Shown here piece after piece: positions 1 to 6,183 of a stretch of DNA of 6,284 nt. The first letter of the stretch is position 1. Each line of letters starts with the position of its first letter. The DNA lies in contig CABSBA010000096.1 in assembly GCA_902475825.1 (NCBI GenBank), positions 1 through 6,284 on the forward strand, read 5' to 3'. The notes below the pieces were generated by a model. It saw nothing but the letters and a program-made list of their open reading frames with translations, was not told the DNA's origin and made no database searches. Origin of the DNA: an uncultured Collinsella sp. GTDB lineage: Bacteria > Actinomycetota > Coriobacteriia > Coriobacteriales > Coriobacteriaceae. A program made the position numbers and the translations under genes.

Positions 1-1057
1 CGATTCCTACGCCGGCCTCGCCCTCATCTGGTTCATGATCCCGCTGTTCTGGTTCATGGGCATCCACGGCCCCTCGGTCGTTAAGCCTGCCCTCAACGCC
101 GCGCTGTTTGGCAACATCACCACCAACCTCGCCACGCTGCAGGCCGGCGGTCACCCCGCCCTCGCCCTGACCGAGAACTTCGGTAACTACATCGGCGAAC
201 TCGGCGGCACCGGCGCCACGTTCATTGTCCCGATCATCTTCCTGCTCTTTATGCGCTCCAAGCAGCTCAAGGCCGTCGGCAAAGCCTCTGTCGTACCCGT
301 GATGTTCGCCGTCAACGAACCGCTGCTGTTCGCCGCGCCCATCATCCTCAACCCGTACTTCCTGATCCCGTTCCTGTTTGCCCCCGTGGCCAACGTCCTC
401 ATTGGTAAGTTCTTCATCGACTTTTTGGGCATGAACGGCTTTATCTATGCCATGCCGTGGGCACTCCCCGGACCGATCGGCACCTTCATCGACACCAACT
501 TCCAGCCGATCTCTCTGGTCCTGGTTGTCGTCCTGCTGGTCGTTGACTTCTTAATCTACTACCCGTTCTGCAAGGCCTACGACAACGTCCTGTGCAAGCA
601 GGAGGCCGAGACCCTGGCCGAAGAAGAGGCCGAGGAGACCAAGGCCGTCAAGACCGCTGCCGCCCCCGCCGTTGAGGCTCCTGTTGTCGAGACCGCTTCT
701 GCCACTGAGGCCTCCGCAGCTCCGTCCGCCCTTAAGGGCAAGGATCTGAGGGTTCTGGTTCTGTGCGCTGGCGCCGGCACCTCTGCACTGCTCGCCAACG
801 CGCTTAAGGAAGGCGCCGACGAGCTGGGCATCGACATTACCGCCAACGCCGGTGCCTACGGCAGCCACTACGCCATCATGGACCAGTACAACGTCATCGT
901 CCTGGCTCCGCAGGTTCGCACCTATTACAACGAGATGAAGGCCGACACCGACCGCCTGGGCATCACGCTGCTGTCGCCCAAGGGCAAACAGTACATCGAC
1001 CTCACTAAGGATCCCAAGGGTGCCGTCGCCTGGATCGAGGAAAACCTCGAGGCATAA
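1..1057 (+). CDS. lacE: Lactose-type PTS permease EIICB, 5'-truncated by the window edge
   Basis: This is the C-terminal part of a fused EIIC-EIIB membrane permease of the lactose PTS, which transports a beta-galactoside and phosphorylates it on entry. The reading frame is open from base 2, so the apparent ATG at 35 is internal. About 351 residues are present. Alignment with the complete paralogue at 2757-4535 suggests about 227 N-terminal residues lie to the left. Seen: the IHGPS motif (the conserved EIIC histidine), the NEPLLF motif (the conserved sugar-site glutamate), hydrophobic membrane segments, then a Glu/Ala/Val-rich linker. The cytoplasmic EIIB domain follows, with LCAGAGTSA holding the phosphorylated cysteine (codon 764-766) and the LAPQV and KADTDRLGI stretches typical of LacE. 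It stops with TAA and is followed by a strong terminator. Lactose specificity is inferred from LacE resemblance; another beta-galactoside is possible. Confidence 0.9.
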   Translation, partial: DSYAGLALIWFMIPLFWFMGIHGPSVVKPALNAALFGNITTNLATLQAGGHPALALTENFGNYIGELGGTGATFIVPIIFLLFMRSKQLKAVGKASVVPVMFAVNEPLLFAAPIILNPYFLIPFLFAPVANVLIGKFFIDFLGMNGFIYAMPWALPGPIGTFIDTNFQPISLVLVVVLLVVDFLIYYPFCKAYDNVLCKQEAETLAEEEAEETKAVKTAAAPAVEAPVVETASATEASAAPSALKGKDLRVLVLCAGAGTSALLANALKEGADELGIDITANAGAYGSHYAIMDQYNVIVLAPQVRTYYNEMKADTDRLGITLLSPKGKQYIDLTKDPKGAVAWIEENLEA

Positions 1058-1089
1058 GACGCTGACACCACCTGCCGCTTGCAGACAAT

Positions 1090-1133
1090 AAATGGCCCGT
1101 GCATCGATGTGTGATGCGCGGGCCATTTTGTTT
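1090..1133 (+). terminator. Rho-independent terminator of the first EIICB gene
   Basis: A 16-bp stem (1090-1105 with 1113-1128, one G-U pair) closes a 7-nt loop. The stem's own T's and the following bases make a TTTTGTTT tract. It begins 32 bp after the EIICB stop codon. The stem starts with an A-run, so the reverse strand also reads a stem followed by T-rich sequence, and it may work in both directions. Confidence 0.88.
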
Positions 1134-1152
1134 AGACCGCACCCGTCCTCCT

Positions 1153-1217
1153 GTTCATCTCAATCTGTAACATCTAGCCGAGTTTTTCGGTCCTAGCTGT
1201 TACAGATCGAGATGAAC
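1153..1217. repeat. Hairpin unit 1 (extended arms)
   Basis: The longest copy. Arms extend to 20 bp (1153-1172 with 1198-1217) with one mismatch, A opposite C. The centre also pairs: CTAG at 1174-1177 with 1193-1196, and CCGA at 1178-1181 with TCGG at 1187-1190. Almost the whole 65 nt can fold into one stem. No T-run follows on either side. Confidence 0.85.
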
Positions 1218-1236
1218 GCACAGACCAAGCCGAAAA

Positions 1237-1291
1237 TCTCAATCTGTAACATGTAGACCGCTTTTGACCGCTTAGATGTTACAGATCGAGA
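1237..1291. repeat. Hairpin unit 2
   Basis: The 15-bp arms (16 with the next pair) have a single A-C mismatch at the fifth arm position. Read on the minus strand, this becomes a G-U pair and the stem is followed directly by TTTTC, giving a terminator-like shape in that direction. The centre contains a GACCGC direct repeat around TTTT. Confidence 0.85.
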
Positions 1292-1316
1292 CAAACAGAT
1301 GGGTCAATCCAATCAA

Positions 1317-1371
1317 TCTAGATCTGTAACACCTGGCTGGTCATTTCACTCCTAACTGTTACAGATCGAGA
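1317..1371. repeat. Hairpin unit 3
   Basis: The 15-bp arms have one mismatch at the fourth position (left arm TCTAGATC). The centre, TCATTTCAC in its middle, is the most divergent from the other copies. No T-run borders it on either strand. Confidence 0.83.
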
Positions 1372-1397
1372 CAAAGATGATGGCTGGGTAGACAAAA

Positions 1398-1452
1398 TCT
1401 CAATCTATAACACCTAGTCGAGTTTTCGGGTCCCACCTGTTACAGATTTAGA
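1398..1452. repeat. Hairpin unit 4, possible terminator of the LacI-type gene
   Basis: The most worn copy: 15-bp arms with two mismatches. It lies 18 bp beyond the stop codon of the minus-strand regulator. On that strand the stem is followed by TTTTG. No other terminator is visible for that gene, so this unit may end its transcript. The repeat is clear; the terminator role is inferred. Confidence 0.8.
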
Positions 1453-1470
1453 CGAACAGGCCGAGCACGT

Positions 1471-2481
1471 CTACACCCGCAGGTCCTTTACGCTGGAACG
1501 CTCGACCAGCACGCCCGAGACGAGCGTACGGCTTCTGGAGCTCGGGGCTTCCAGACCGGCGACGACCTCGTTAAGCGCACGGACGCCCAGCTCGCGGTGG
1601 CGAAACTTCACCGACGTCAGAATCGAGTTGGGAATCGTCTTGTAGAGCTCATCGTCGAAGCCGATCACGGACACGTCGTCGGGCACACTGAGCCCTTTGT
1701 CACGTAGAGCCATCATCACGCCGTTTGCCATGCAGTCGTTAGCAGCGAGGACTGCCGTGCAATCGGGTTTATCGGCAAGCACAAGGCCCGCAGCATAGCC
1801 ACTATCCGCATTCCAATCGCCTTGCAGAGGCTCGGGCGGCTCAATGCCACGCGTCTCGAGTGCCGCACGCCAACCTTTCATACGGCACTGGCTCGACAGC
1901 GACTCTTTCTTACCAGAGACGAAGTACACGTTCTTGTGTCCGCGATTCAAGAAGTACTCGCACGCCATGCGCGCACCACCCTCTTGGTCGTCACTGACGG
2001 TAGAGCAGGTAGGATGTTCCATCGACGTAATAATCACCGTCTTGAGGTCTTTCGGCGCCTCAAAGGTATCAAAGTCATCGACCATCTGACGCAGGTTGAA
2101 GATCATGCCATCAACAGGCAGCTGCGACATCCTGCGCGCCGCTTCGGCAAGGGTCATCTTCTCCCCCGCGCGCTTCTTAATCATCGTGAGCGCAAAGCCG
2201 CGTTCTTCGGCGGCATCGGCGATACCGTCAATCATGTCCACGGCGCCGCCCGACAAGTGGAACATCACCACGCCGATGCACCCGTAACGGCCCAACTTGA
2301 GTGAACGCGCGGCAAAGTTCGCCCGGAACCCAAGCGTCTCCATGGCAGCATGGACCCTATCGCGTGTCGACTCTCGCACGCTATCGGGCTCGTTGATCAC
2401 GCGCGAAACCGTCTTGAGAGAAACGCCCGCGGCAACTGCCACATCATTCATTGAGACATTTTTCTTGTCCATCGTTGCCAC
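1471..2481 (-). CDS. LacI/GalR-family transcriptional repressor
   Basis: A sugar-responsive DNA-binding regulator, probably the local repressor of the lacE-lacG operon. From the chosen start it has 336 residues, the usual family length. The N-terminal helix-turn-helix (about residues 10-29, MNDVAVAAGVSLKTVSRVIN) is followed by the hinge-helix motif AARSLK (57-62), whose leucine enters the operator minor groove in this family. The rest is a periplasmic-binding-protein-like effector domain, with family landmarks CRMKGW, AANDCMANG and GFDDE. I chose GTG at 2481 because GGAG (2487-2490, complement) sits 5 bases upstream. ATG at 2472 (333 aa) is an alternative; GTG at 2532 would add 17 residues unlike the family. 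It is divergent from lacE, and the gap holds a LacI-type palindrome, suggesting autoregulation. The effector is unknown. Classical lactococcal lac operons use the DeoR-type LacR instead. Confidence 0.92.
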   Translation of the reverse strand: MATMDKKNVSMNDVAVAAGVSLKTVSRVINEPDSVRESTRDRVHAAMETLGFRANFAARSLKLGRYGCIGVVMFHLSGGAVDMIDGIADAAEERGFALTMIKKRAGEKMTLAEAARRMSQLPVDGMIFNLRQMVDDFDTFEAPKDLKTVIITSMEHPTCSTVSDDQEGGARMACEYFLNRGHKNVYFVSGKKESLSSQCRMKGWRAALETRGIEPPEPLQGDWNADSGYAAGLVLADKPDCTAVLAANDCMANGVMMALRDKGLSVPDDVSVIGFDDELYKTIPNSILTSVKFRHRELGVRALNEVVAGLEAPSSRSRTLVSGVLVERSSVKDLRV

Positions 2482-2613
2482 TATTTCTCCACTCGGTTCT
2501 CTATCGCTTGTTTTTTGCGTTCTAGCATACACTACCTGCCTGACTGATAAATCAACCGTTTACCGGACAATATCGACCACTCACCCGTATATCCTTGTTG
2601 CTCTTCCAAAAAT

Positions 2614-2642
2614 GTCTTACGTTGTCATTAACGAAATGACAA
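2614..2642 (-). promoter_or_regulatory. Candidate promoter of the LacI-type gene
   Basis: Read on the minus strand, TTGTCA (2637-2642) matches a -35 box at 5 of 6 positions. It is 17 bp from TAAGAC (2614-2619), a weak -10 matching at 3 of 6. The -35 lies inside the palindromic operator, so repressor binding would block it. This is a motif match only. Confidence 0.35.
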
Positions 2643-2655
2643 CGTTGTCATTTCG
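2619..2655. promoter_or_regulatory. Probable LacI-type operator: perfect 24-bp palindrome plus a third half-site
   Basis: Bases 2632-2655 are a perfect 24-bp palindrome centred on CG, with core AATGACAACGTTGTCATT. The layout (TGNNAACGTTNNCA) is that of LacI/GalR-family operators and of the related cre site. An extra half-site, ACGTTGTCATT at 2619-2629, forms a second inverted repeat with 2635-2645 (11-bp arms, 5-bp spacer). The region therefore has three half-sites in overlapping palindromes. It lies between the divergent regulator and lacE, where a shared operator is expected. That this particular repressor binds it is inferred from position and symmetry. Confidence 0.75.
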
Positions 2656-2673
2656 CAATGCCTTCCTTAAGCA
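2645..2673 (+). promoter_or_regulatory. Candidate promoter of the lacE-lacG operon
   Basis: TTGTCA (2645-2650), from the right half of the palindrome, is a 5-of-6 match to a -35 box. Seventeen bases downstream is TAAGCA (2668-2673), a poor -10. An alternative lies further upstream: CGGACA (2564-2569), 18 bp, TATATC (2588-2593), each 4 of 6. With that promoter the operator would be a downstream roadblock. The sequence does not decide between them. Confidence 0.3.
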
Positions 2674-2680
2674 GGAAGGC
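2660..2680. repeat. Short hairpin between operator and lacE
   Basis: GCCTTCC (2660-2666) and GGAAGGC (2674-2680) are perfect 7-bp arms around a 7-nt loop. No T-run follows, so it is not a terminator. If transcription starts upstream it would sit in the lacE leader; if the promoter at 2645-2673 is used it is mostly untranscribed. Its function is unknown. Confidence 0.5.
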
Positions 2681-2745
2681 TTCCGGGCAGTCCTGACCAT
2701 CCATCGACGACCAGTTCCATCCACATGCATCGCGCATCAAGTAGC

Positions 2746-2752
2746 AAAGGAG
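2746..2752 (+). promoter_or_regulatory. Ribosome binding site of lacE
   Basis: AAAGGAG lies 4 bases before the ATG at 2757. It fixes this start, which also begins the usual LacE N-terminus. Confidence 0.85.
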
Positions 2753-2756
2753 CTTT

Positions 2757-4535
2757 ATGGACGCCATCGTAAAGATGCTCGAAAAGCATCAGCCGTTCTT
2801 TGAGAAGATCTCGAGGAACATCTACCTCCAGGCTATTAAGGACGGATTCCTTGGGTGCATGCCCATCGTCCTCACCTCTTCGATCTTTCTGCTCATTGCC
2901 ACCCTTCCCGGCGTAGTCGGCATCACGCTGCCCCAGCCGCTCATCGACTGGTGCAACAAGCTGTACAACTTCACCATGGGCGTCATGGGCATCATGGTTG
3001 CCGGCACCACCGCCAAGAACTTCACGGCTTCCATGAACCGTCGCATGCCCGCCGGCAAAGTGCTCAACGACGGCTCCACCATGGTGGCCGCCCAGTGCAG
3101 CATGCTGCTGCTCGCAGTCACGCAGTTCAGCACCAAGTTCAACGGCTCCGAGCTTTCGGTCTTCGATTGCACCAGCATGGGTACGCGCGGTCTGTTCTCG
3201 GCCTATATCGCCGCGTTCATTACCGTGTGGGTCTACAAATTCTGCGTCTCGCGCGATCTGACCATTAAGCTGCCCAAGGAGGTCCCGGGCGCCATCGCTC
3301 AGAACTTCCGCGACATTATCCCCTTTGGCGGTGCCGTCATCATCTGCGGCATCATCGATGTCATCGTGCGCAACCTCATGGGCGTTCCGTTCTCCGAGCT
3401 GCTTATCAAGCTGCTCTCCCCGCTCTTTACCGCTGCAGAAACCTATCCTGGCCTTATCCTTATCCAGGCAGCCACCGCGTTCTTCTGGTTCATCGGCGTC
3501 CACGGCCCCTCGATCGTCCAGCCGGGCATCGACCCCATCCGTCTTGCCAATCAGGCCGAGAACCTGCAGGTTCTGCTGGCCGGTGGTCACCCCGCCCACT
3601 CCCTCACCTTTAACATGTCGCTCGTGGGCGAGTTCGGCGGCACCGGCGCCACGTTCATCGTGCCGCTTCTGCTGATTCTCTTTATGAAGTCCAAGCAGCT
3701 CAAGGCCGTCGGTAAGGCCTCGATTGTTCCTGTTGCCTTCGCCGTCAACGAACCGCTGCTCTTTGGCGCGCCGATGATCCTTAACCCCTACATGCTCATC
3801 CCCTTTGTTGCCGCCGGCTGCGTCAACGTGAGTGTTGCCAAGTTCTTTATCGATAACGTGGGCATGAACGGCTTCTCCTTCGTGGTGCCTTGGGCTACCC
3901 CTGCTCCCATCGGCATCTTCATCACCACGAACTTCCAGCTTATCGCCCTGGTGTTTGTCGCAATCATCATATTGCTGGACGCCATCATCTACCTGCCGTT
4001 CTTGAAGGCATACGATAAGCTGCTCTGCGACCAGGAGGCCGAACGCGCCGCCGAGCTGGGTCTTGAGTCCGATGGTGCTGCCACCATCGCTGCCAGCACC
4101 TCTGCGCCCGCTGTCGAGCAGACCACCGCTGTCGTCGAGCCGACCGCCGCTGCCACCGACAGCAAGCCTGTCGCCGATCAGCCCGAGCCCGCTGCCGATG
4201 CATCCGCCAAGAAGGATGTCGATGGCCTGAAGGTCCTCGTTCTGTGCGCCGGCGCCGGCACCTCTGCCATGCTTGCCAACGCCATCAAGGAAGGTGCTGC
4301 GCAGACCGGAGAGAACATCGCTTCCTCCGCAGGCGCCTATGGCCAGCACACTGCCATCATGGATCAGTACGACGTTATCGTGCTTGCCCCGCAGGTTCGT
4401 AGCTACTACAACGACATGAAGGCCGACACCGATCGCCTGGGCATTAAGCTGCTCGCCCCGCGCGGTAAGGAATATATCGACCTTACTCGCGACCCCGCCG
4501 GCGCCATTAAGTGGCTCCGCGAGAACCTCGACTAG
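2757..4535 (+). CDS. lacE: Lactose-specific PTS permease EIICB (complete)
   Basis: A 592-residue inner-membrane permease that takes up lactose or a close beta-galactoside and phosphorylates it at C6, using phosphate from EIIA. The EIIC domain (about 1-420) has roughly ten hydrophobic segments. His249 in the GVHGPS motif and Glu332 in NEPLLFG correspond to the conserved sugar-site residues of the lactose/cellobiose EIIC family. Residues 421-489 are an Ala/Thr/Pro/Glu-rich linker. The EIIB domain (about 490-592) has LCAGAGTSA with Cys497 as the phosphorylation site, and the LacE-like LAPQV and KADTDRLGI stretches. The length is close to classical LacE proteins. It lies 76 bp before lacG on the same strand and is divergent from the repressor. 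It is a close paralogue of the partial gene at the left edge (roughly 70-75% identity in EIIB by eye). No EIIA gene is present nearby. Confidence 0.95.
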   Translation: MDAIVKMLEKHQPFFEKISRNIYLQAIKDGFLGCMPIVLTSSIFLLIATLPGVVGITLPQPLIDWCNKLYNFTMGVMGIMVAGTTAKNFTASMNRRMPAGKVLNDGSTMVAAQCSMLLLAVTQFSTKFNGSELSVFDCTSMGTRGLFSAYIAAFITVWVYKFCVSRDLTIKLPKEVPGAIAQNFRDIIPFGGAVIICGIIDVIVRNLMGVPFSELLIKLLSPLFTAAETYPGLILIQAATAFFWFIGVHGPSIVQPGIDPIRLANQAENLQVLLAGGHPAHSLTFNMSLVGEFGGTGATFIVPLLLILFMKSKQLKAVGKASIVPVAFAVNEPLLFGAPMILNPYMLIPFVAAGCVNVSVAKFFIDNVGMNGFSFVVPWATPAPIGIFITTNFQLIALVFVAIIILLDAIIYLPFLKAYDKLLCDQEAERAAELGLESDGAATIAASTSAPAVEQTTAVVEPTAAATDSKPVADQPEPAADASAKKDVDGLKVLVLCAGAGTSAMLANAIKEGAAQTGENIASSAGAYGQHTAIMDQYDVIVLAPQVRSYYNDMKADTDRLGIKLLAPRGKEYIDLTRDPAGAIKWLRENLD

Positions 4536-4550
4536 TTTCCTCCCTCTATT

Positions 4551-4577
4551 GGTGCCCGGATCCCCAGTTCGGGCACC
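4551..4577 (+). terminator. Intercistronic stem between lacE and lacG, possible weak attenuator
   Basis: GGTGCCCG (4551-4558) pairs perfectly with CGGGCACC (4570-4577) around an 11-nt loop, starting 15 bp after the lacE stop. It is followed by TCTCCCTATT, not a true T-run, so it should be a poor terminator. It could partly reduce lacG transcription or protect the 3' end of lacE mRNA. The stem is clear; its role is inferred. Confidence 0.5.
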
Positions 4578-4599
4578 TCTCCCTATTCGAATCCCACAG

Positions 4600-4605
4600 A
4601 AAGGA
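4600..4605 (+). promoter_or_regulatory. Ribosome binding site of lacG
   Basis: AAAGGA lies 6 bases before the ATG at 4612. It supports independent translation initiation of lacG and excludes the in-frame ATG at residue 5 as the main start. Confidence 0.8.
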
Positions 4606-4611
4606 TGACTC

Positions 4612-6033
4612 ATGACCAACCCCATGCAGTTCCCCGACGGCTTTGTGTTTGGCGGCGCCACCGCTGCTTACCAGGTTGAGGGCGAGACCCGTACGCACGG
4701 CAAGGGCAAAGTGCCCTGGGACGATTTCCTGGCAGCCCAGGGTCGCTTCTCCCCCGATCCCGCAAGCGATTTCTACAACAAGTACCCGGTCGATATCGAC
4801 CTGTGCCAGCGCTTCGGCATCATCGGTATCCGCGTCTCCATCGCTTGGAGCCGCATCTTCCCCAACGGCACTGGCGAGATCAACCCCGAGGGTGTTGCCT
4901 TCTATCACGAGCTCTTTGCCACCTGCAATAAAGCTGGCGTTATCCCCTATGTCACGCTCGATCACTTCGATACGCCCGAGGCCTTTTACCAGAACGGCGG
5001 CGAGGGCTTCCTGACGCGCACGACGATCGACGCCTTTGTCGAGTACGCCAAGTTCTGCTTTGCCGAGTTCACCGAGGTCAAGCACTGGTTCACCTTTAAC
5101 GAGATTCCCGCGACCGCCGAGGGCAGCTTTATCGTCGGCAACTGGCCGCACGGCGAGAAGTATCGCCTGGACAAGGCCTTCCAGCTCATGCACAACATGA
5201 TGGTGGCCCACGCCAAGGCTGTCGTCGCCTTCCATGAGGGCGGCTTTGAGGGCGAGATCGGCATTGTCCAGAACCTGGAGCCCAAGTATCCCCTCGACCC
5301 CAACAACGCCGCCGACTGCGAGGCAGCTCGCATGGCCGACGTCATCAACAACCGCTGGGTACTCGACGCCACCTTCCGCGGCCACTATGCAGCCGATACC
5401 ATGGAGGCTGCGACCAAGCTGGCCCATATCGCCGGCGGCGAGCTCGACGTCCGCGACGAGGACATCGCCGCGCTGACCGCCGCGCTCCCCTACAACGATT
5501 GCCTGGGCGTCAACACCTACAAGTGCCAGTTCCTGCGTGCCGCCGAGGGCGAAAACGACATCAACCACAATGGCACCGGCGACAAGGGCTCCTCGCGCTG
5601 GTTCCTCAAGGGCGTGGGCGAGTCATGCGTGCGCGAAGGCGTACCCACCACCGATTGGGACTGGATCATCTATCCCGAGGGTCTGTTCGATCTGCTGCTT
5701 CGCATTAAGAACGATTACCCCAACTACAAGAAGATCTACATCACCGAGAACGGCATGGGCTATAAGGACGACTTCGAGGACGGCTTTATCGACGACGCTC
5801 CCCGTATCGACTATATGCGCCAGCATCTCGCGTGGATCCTCAAGGCAATCGACGGCGGCGTGAACGTCGACGGTTACTTCGTGTGGTCGCTGCAGGACCA
5901 GTTCTCCTGGACCAACGGCTATAACAAGCGCTACGGCCTGTTCTACATCGACTTCGAGACCCAGAAGCGCTATCCCAAGGCGAGCGCGTACTGGTACAAG
6001 AACGTCGCGGAGACCGGCCTGCTCATGGCCTAG
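4612..6033 (+). CDS. lacG: 6-phospho-beta-galactosidase (glycoside hydrolase family 1)
   Basis: A cytoplasmic 473-residue GH1 enzyme that hydrolyses lactose-6-phosphate, delivered by LacE, to glucose and galactose-6-phosphate. It forms one (beta/alpha)8 barrel over its whole length, close to the roughly 468 residues of lactococcal LacG. Seen: the FVFGGATAAYQVEG N-terminus; the acid/base Glu164 in TFNE; the nucleophile Glu379 in ITENG; and the phosphate-binding set Ser432, Lys439 and Tyr441 in the FSWTNGYNKRYG loop. These match Ser428, Lys435 and Tyr437 of lactococcal LacG by a constant offset of four. Trp433 after the serine favours 6-phospho-galactosides over the 6-phospho-beta-glucosidases of the same family. 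It is second in the operon after lacE and is followed by a strong terminator. No defects are seen. Confidence 0.96.
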   Translation: MTNPMQFPDGFVFGGATAAYQVEGETRTHGKGKVPWDDFLAAQGRFSPDPASDFYNKYPVDIDLCQRFGIIGIRVSIAWSRIFPNGTGEINPEGVAFYHELFATCNKAGVIPYVTLDHFDTPEAFYQNGGEGFLTRTTIDAFVEYAKFCFAEFTEVKHWFTFNEIPATAEGSFIVGNWPHGEKYRLDKAFQLMHNMMVAHAKAVVAFHEGGFEGEIGIVQNLEPKYPLDPNNAADCEAARMADVINNRWVLDATFRGHYAADTMEAATKLAHIAGGELDVRDEDIAALTAALPYNDCLGVNTYKCQFLRAAEGENDINHNGTGDKGSSRWFLKGVGESCVREGVPTTDWDWIIYPEGLFDLLLRIKNDYPNYKKIYITENGMGYKDDFEDGFIDDAPRIDYMRQHLAWILKAIDGGVNVDGYFVWSLQDQFSWTNGYNKRYGLFYIDFETQKRYPKASAYWYKNVAETGLLMA

Positions 6034-6055
6034 TTTCCGCCGCATACCCCCTGTC

Positions 6056-6104
6056 GGCCGCATGCGAATCCCTCCACGGGTTCGCATGCGGCCTTTTTGT
6101 TTTT
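6056..6104 (+). terminator. Rho-independent terminator of the lac operon
   Basis: A perfect 13-bp stem (6056-6068 with 6081-6093), extendable by CCC/GGG past one bulged T, is followed by TTTTTGTTTTT (6094-6104). It begins 22 bp after the lacG stop and should end the lacE-lacG transcript efficiently. Confidence 0.93.
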
Positions 6105-6126
6105 GGTGGGCCCGAGCGGATCATTC

Positions 6127-6183
6127 GTCTCGATCTGTAACATCTAAACCCGGTTTTGCTCCGTAGATGTTACAGATCGAGAC
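6127..6183. repeat. Hairpin unit 5 (perfect 20-bp arms)
   Basis: The best-preserved copy. Bases 6127-6146 and 6164-6183 are exact 20-bp inverted repeats around a 17-nt loop with TTTT in the middle. No T-run borders it. It may be the youngest copy or the one under strongest constraint. Confidence 0.88.

Larger units (their letters stand above)
1153..1452. repeat. Array of four 55-bp hairpin repeats in the convergent gap
   Basis: Four copies of one inverted-repeat family fill most of the gap between the EIICB gene and the convergent regulator. Core units lie at 1158-1212, 1237-1291, 1317-1371 and 1398-1452, each exactly 55 bp: 15-bp arms (consensus TCTCAATCTGTAACA and the reverse complement of TCTCGATCTGTAACA) around a 25-nt centre. 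Spacers are 24, 25 and 26 bp, so the period is 79-81 bp. Arms are conserved, while centres and spacers vary. The copies resemble REP/BIME-like intergenic palindromes in form, but I do not recognise a named family. No ORF, transposase or CRISPR-like spacer is seen. Confidence 0.9.

Noticed and set aside
551..1126. A 191-codon minus-strand frame overlapping the left EIICB and its terminator
   Set aside because: It lies opposite the conserved EIIB domain, is Gly-rich and would run through a terminator stem.
1153..1452. A CRISPR array
   Set aside because: Repeats are inverted pairs with alternating orientation, the intervals are related to each other, the arms are only 15 bp, and no cas gene is present.
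1153..1452. A transposon or insertion sequence end, or tRNA-like element
   Set aside because: No transposase frame or target-site duplication is visible, and the folds are simple stems without tRNA features. A non-autonomous element mobilised from elsewhere cannot be excluded.
2619..2655. A CcpA cre site
   Set aside because: It fits the cre pattern except at two symmetric positions. The host appears to be an actinobacterium, where CcpA is not expected. The adjacent LacI-family gene is the simpler partner.
2660..2680. An antiterminator (RAT) element of the BglG/LicT type
   Set aside because: The stem is short, there is no overlapping terminator or T-run before lacE, and no antiterminator gene is in the window.
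2667..4661. A 664-codon open frame on the minus strand covering lacE
   Set aside because: It is antisense to a well-recognised EIICB gene, has low-complexity Gly/Asp/His-rich content with no family resemblance, and is explained by the strong codon bias of the gene on the other strand.
4546..5568. A 340-codon open frame on the minus strand over lacG
   Set aside because: It is a shadow of lacG. The translation is Val/Gly/Ala-rich without recognisable motifs and has no ribosome binding site context.
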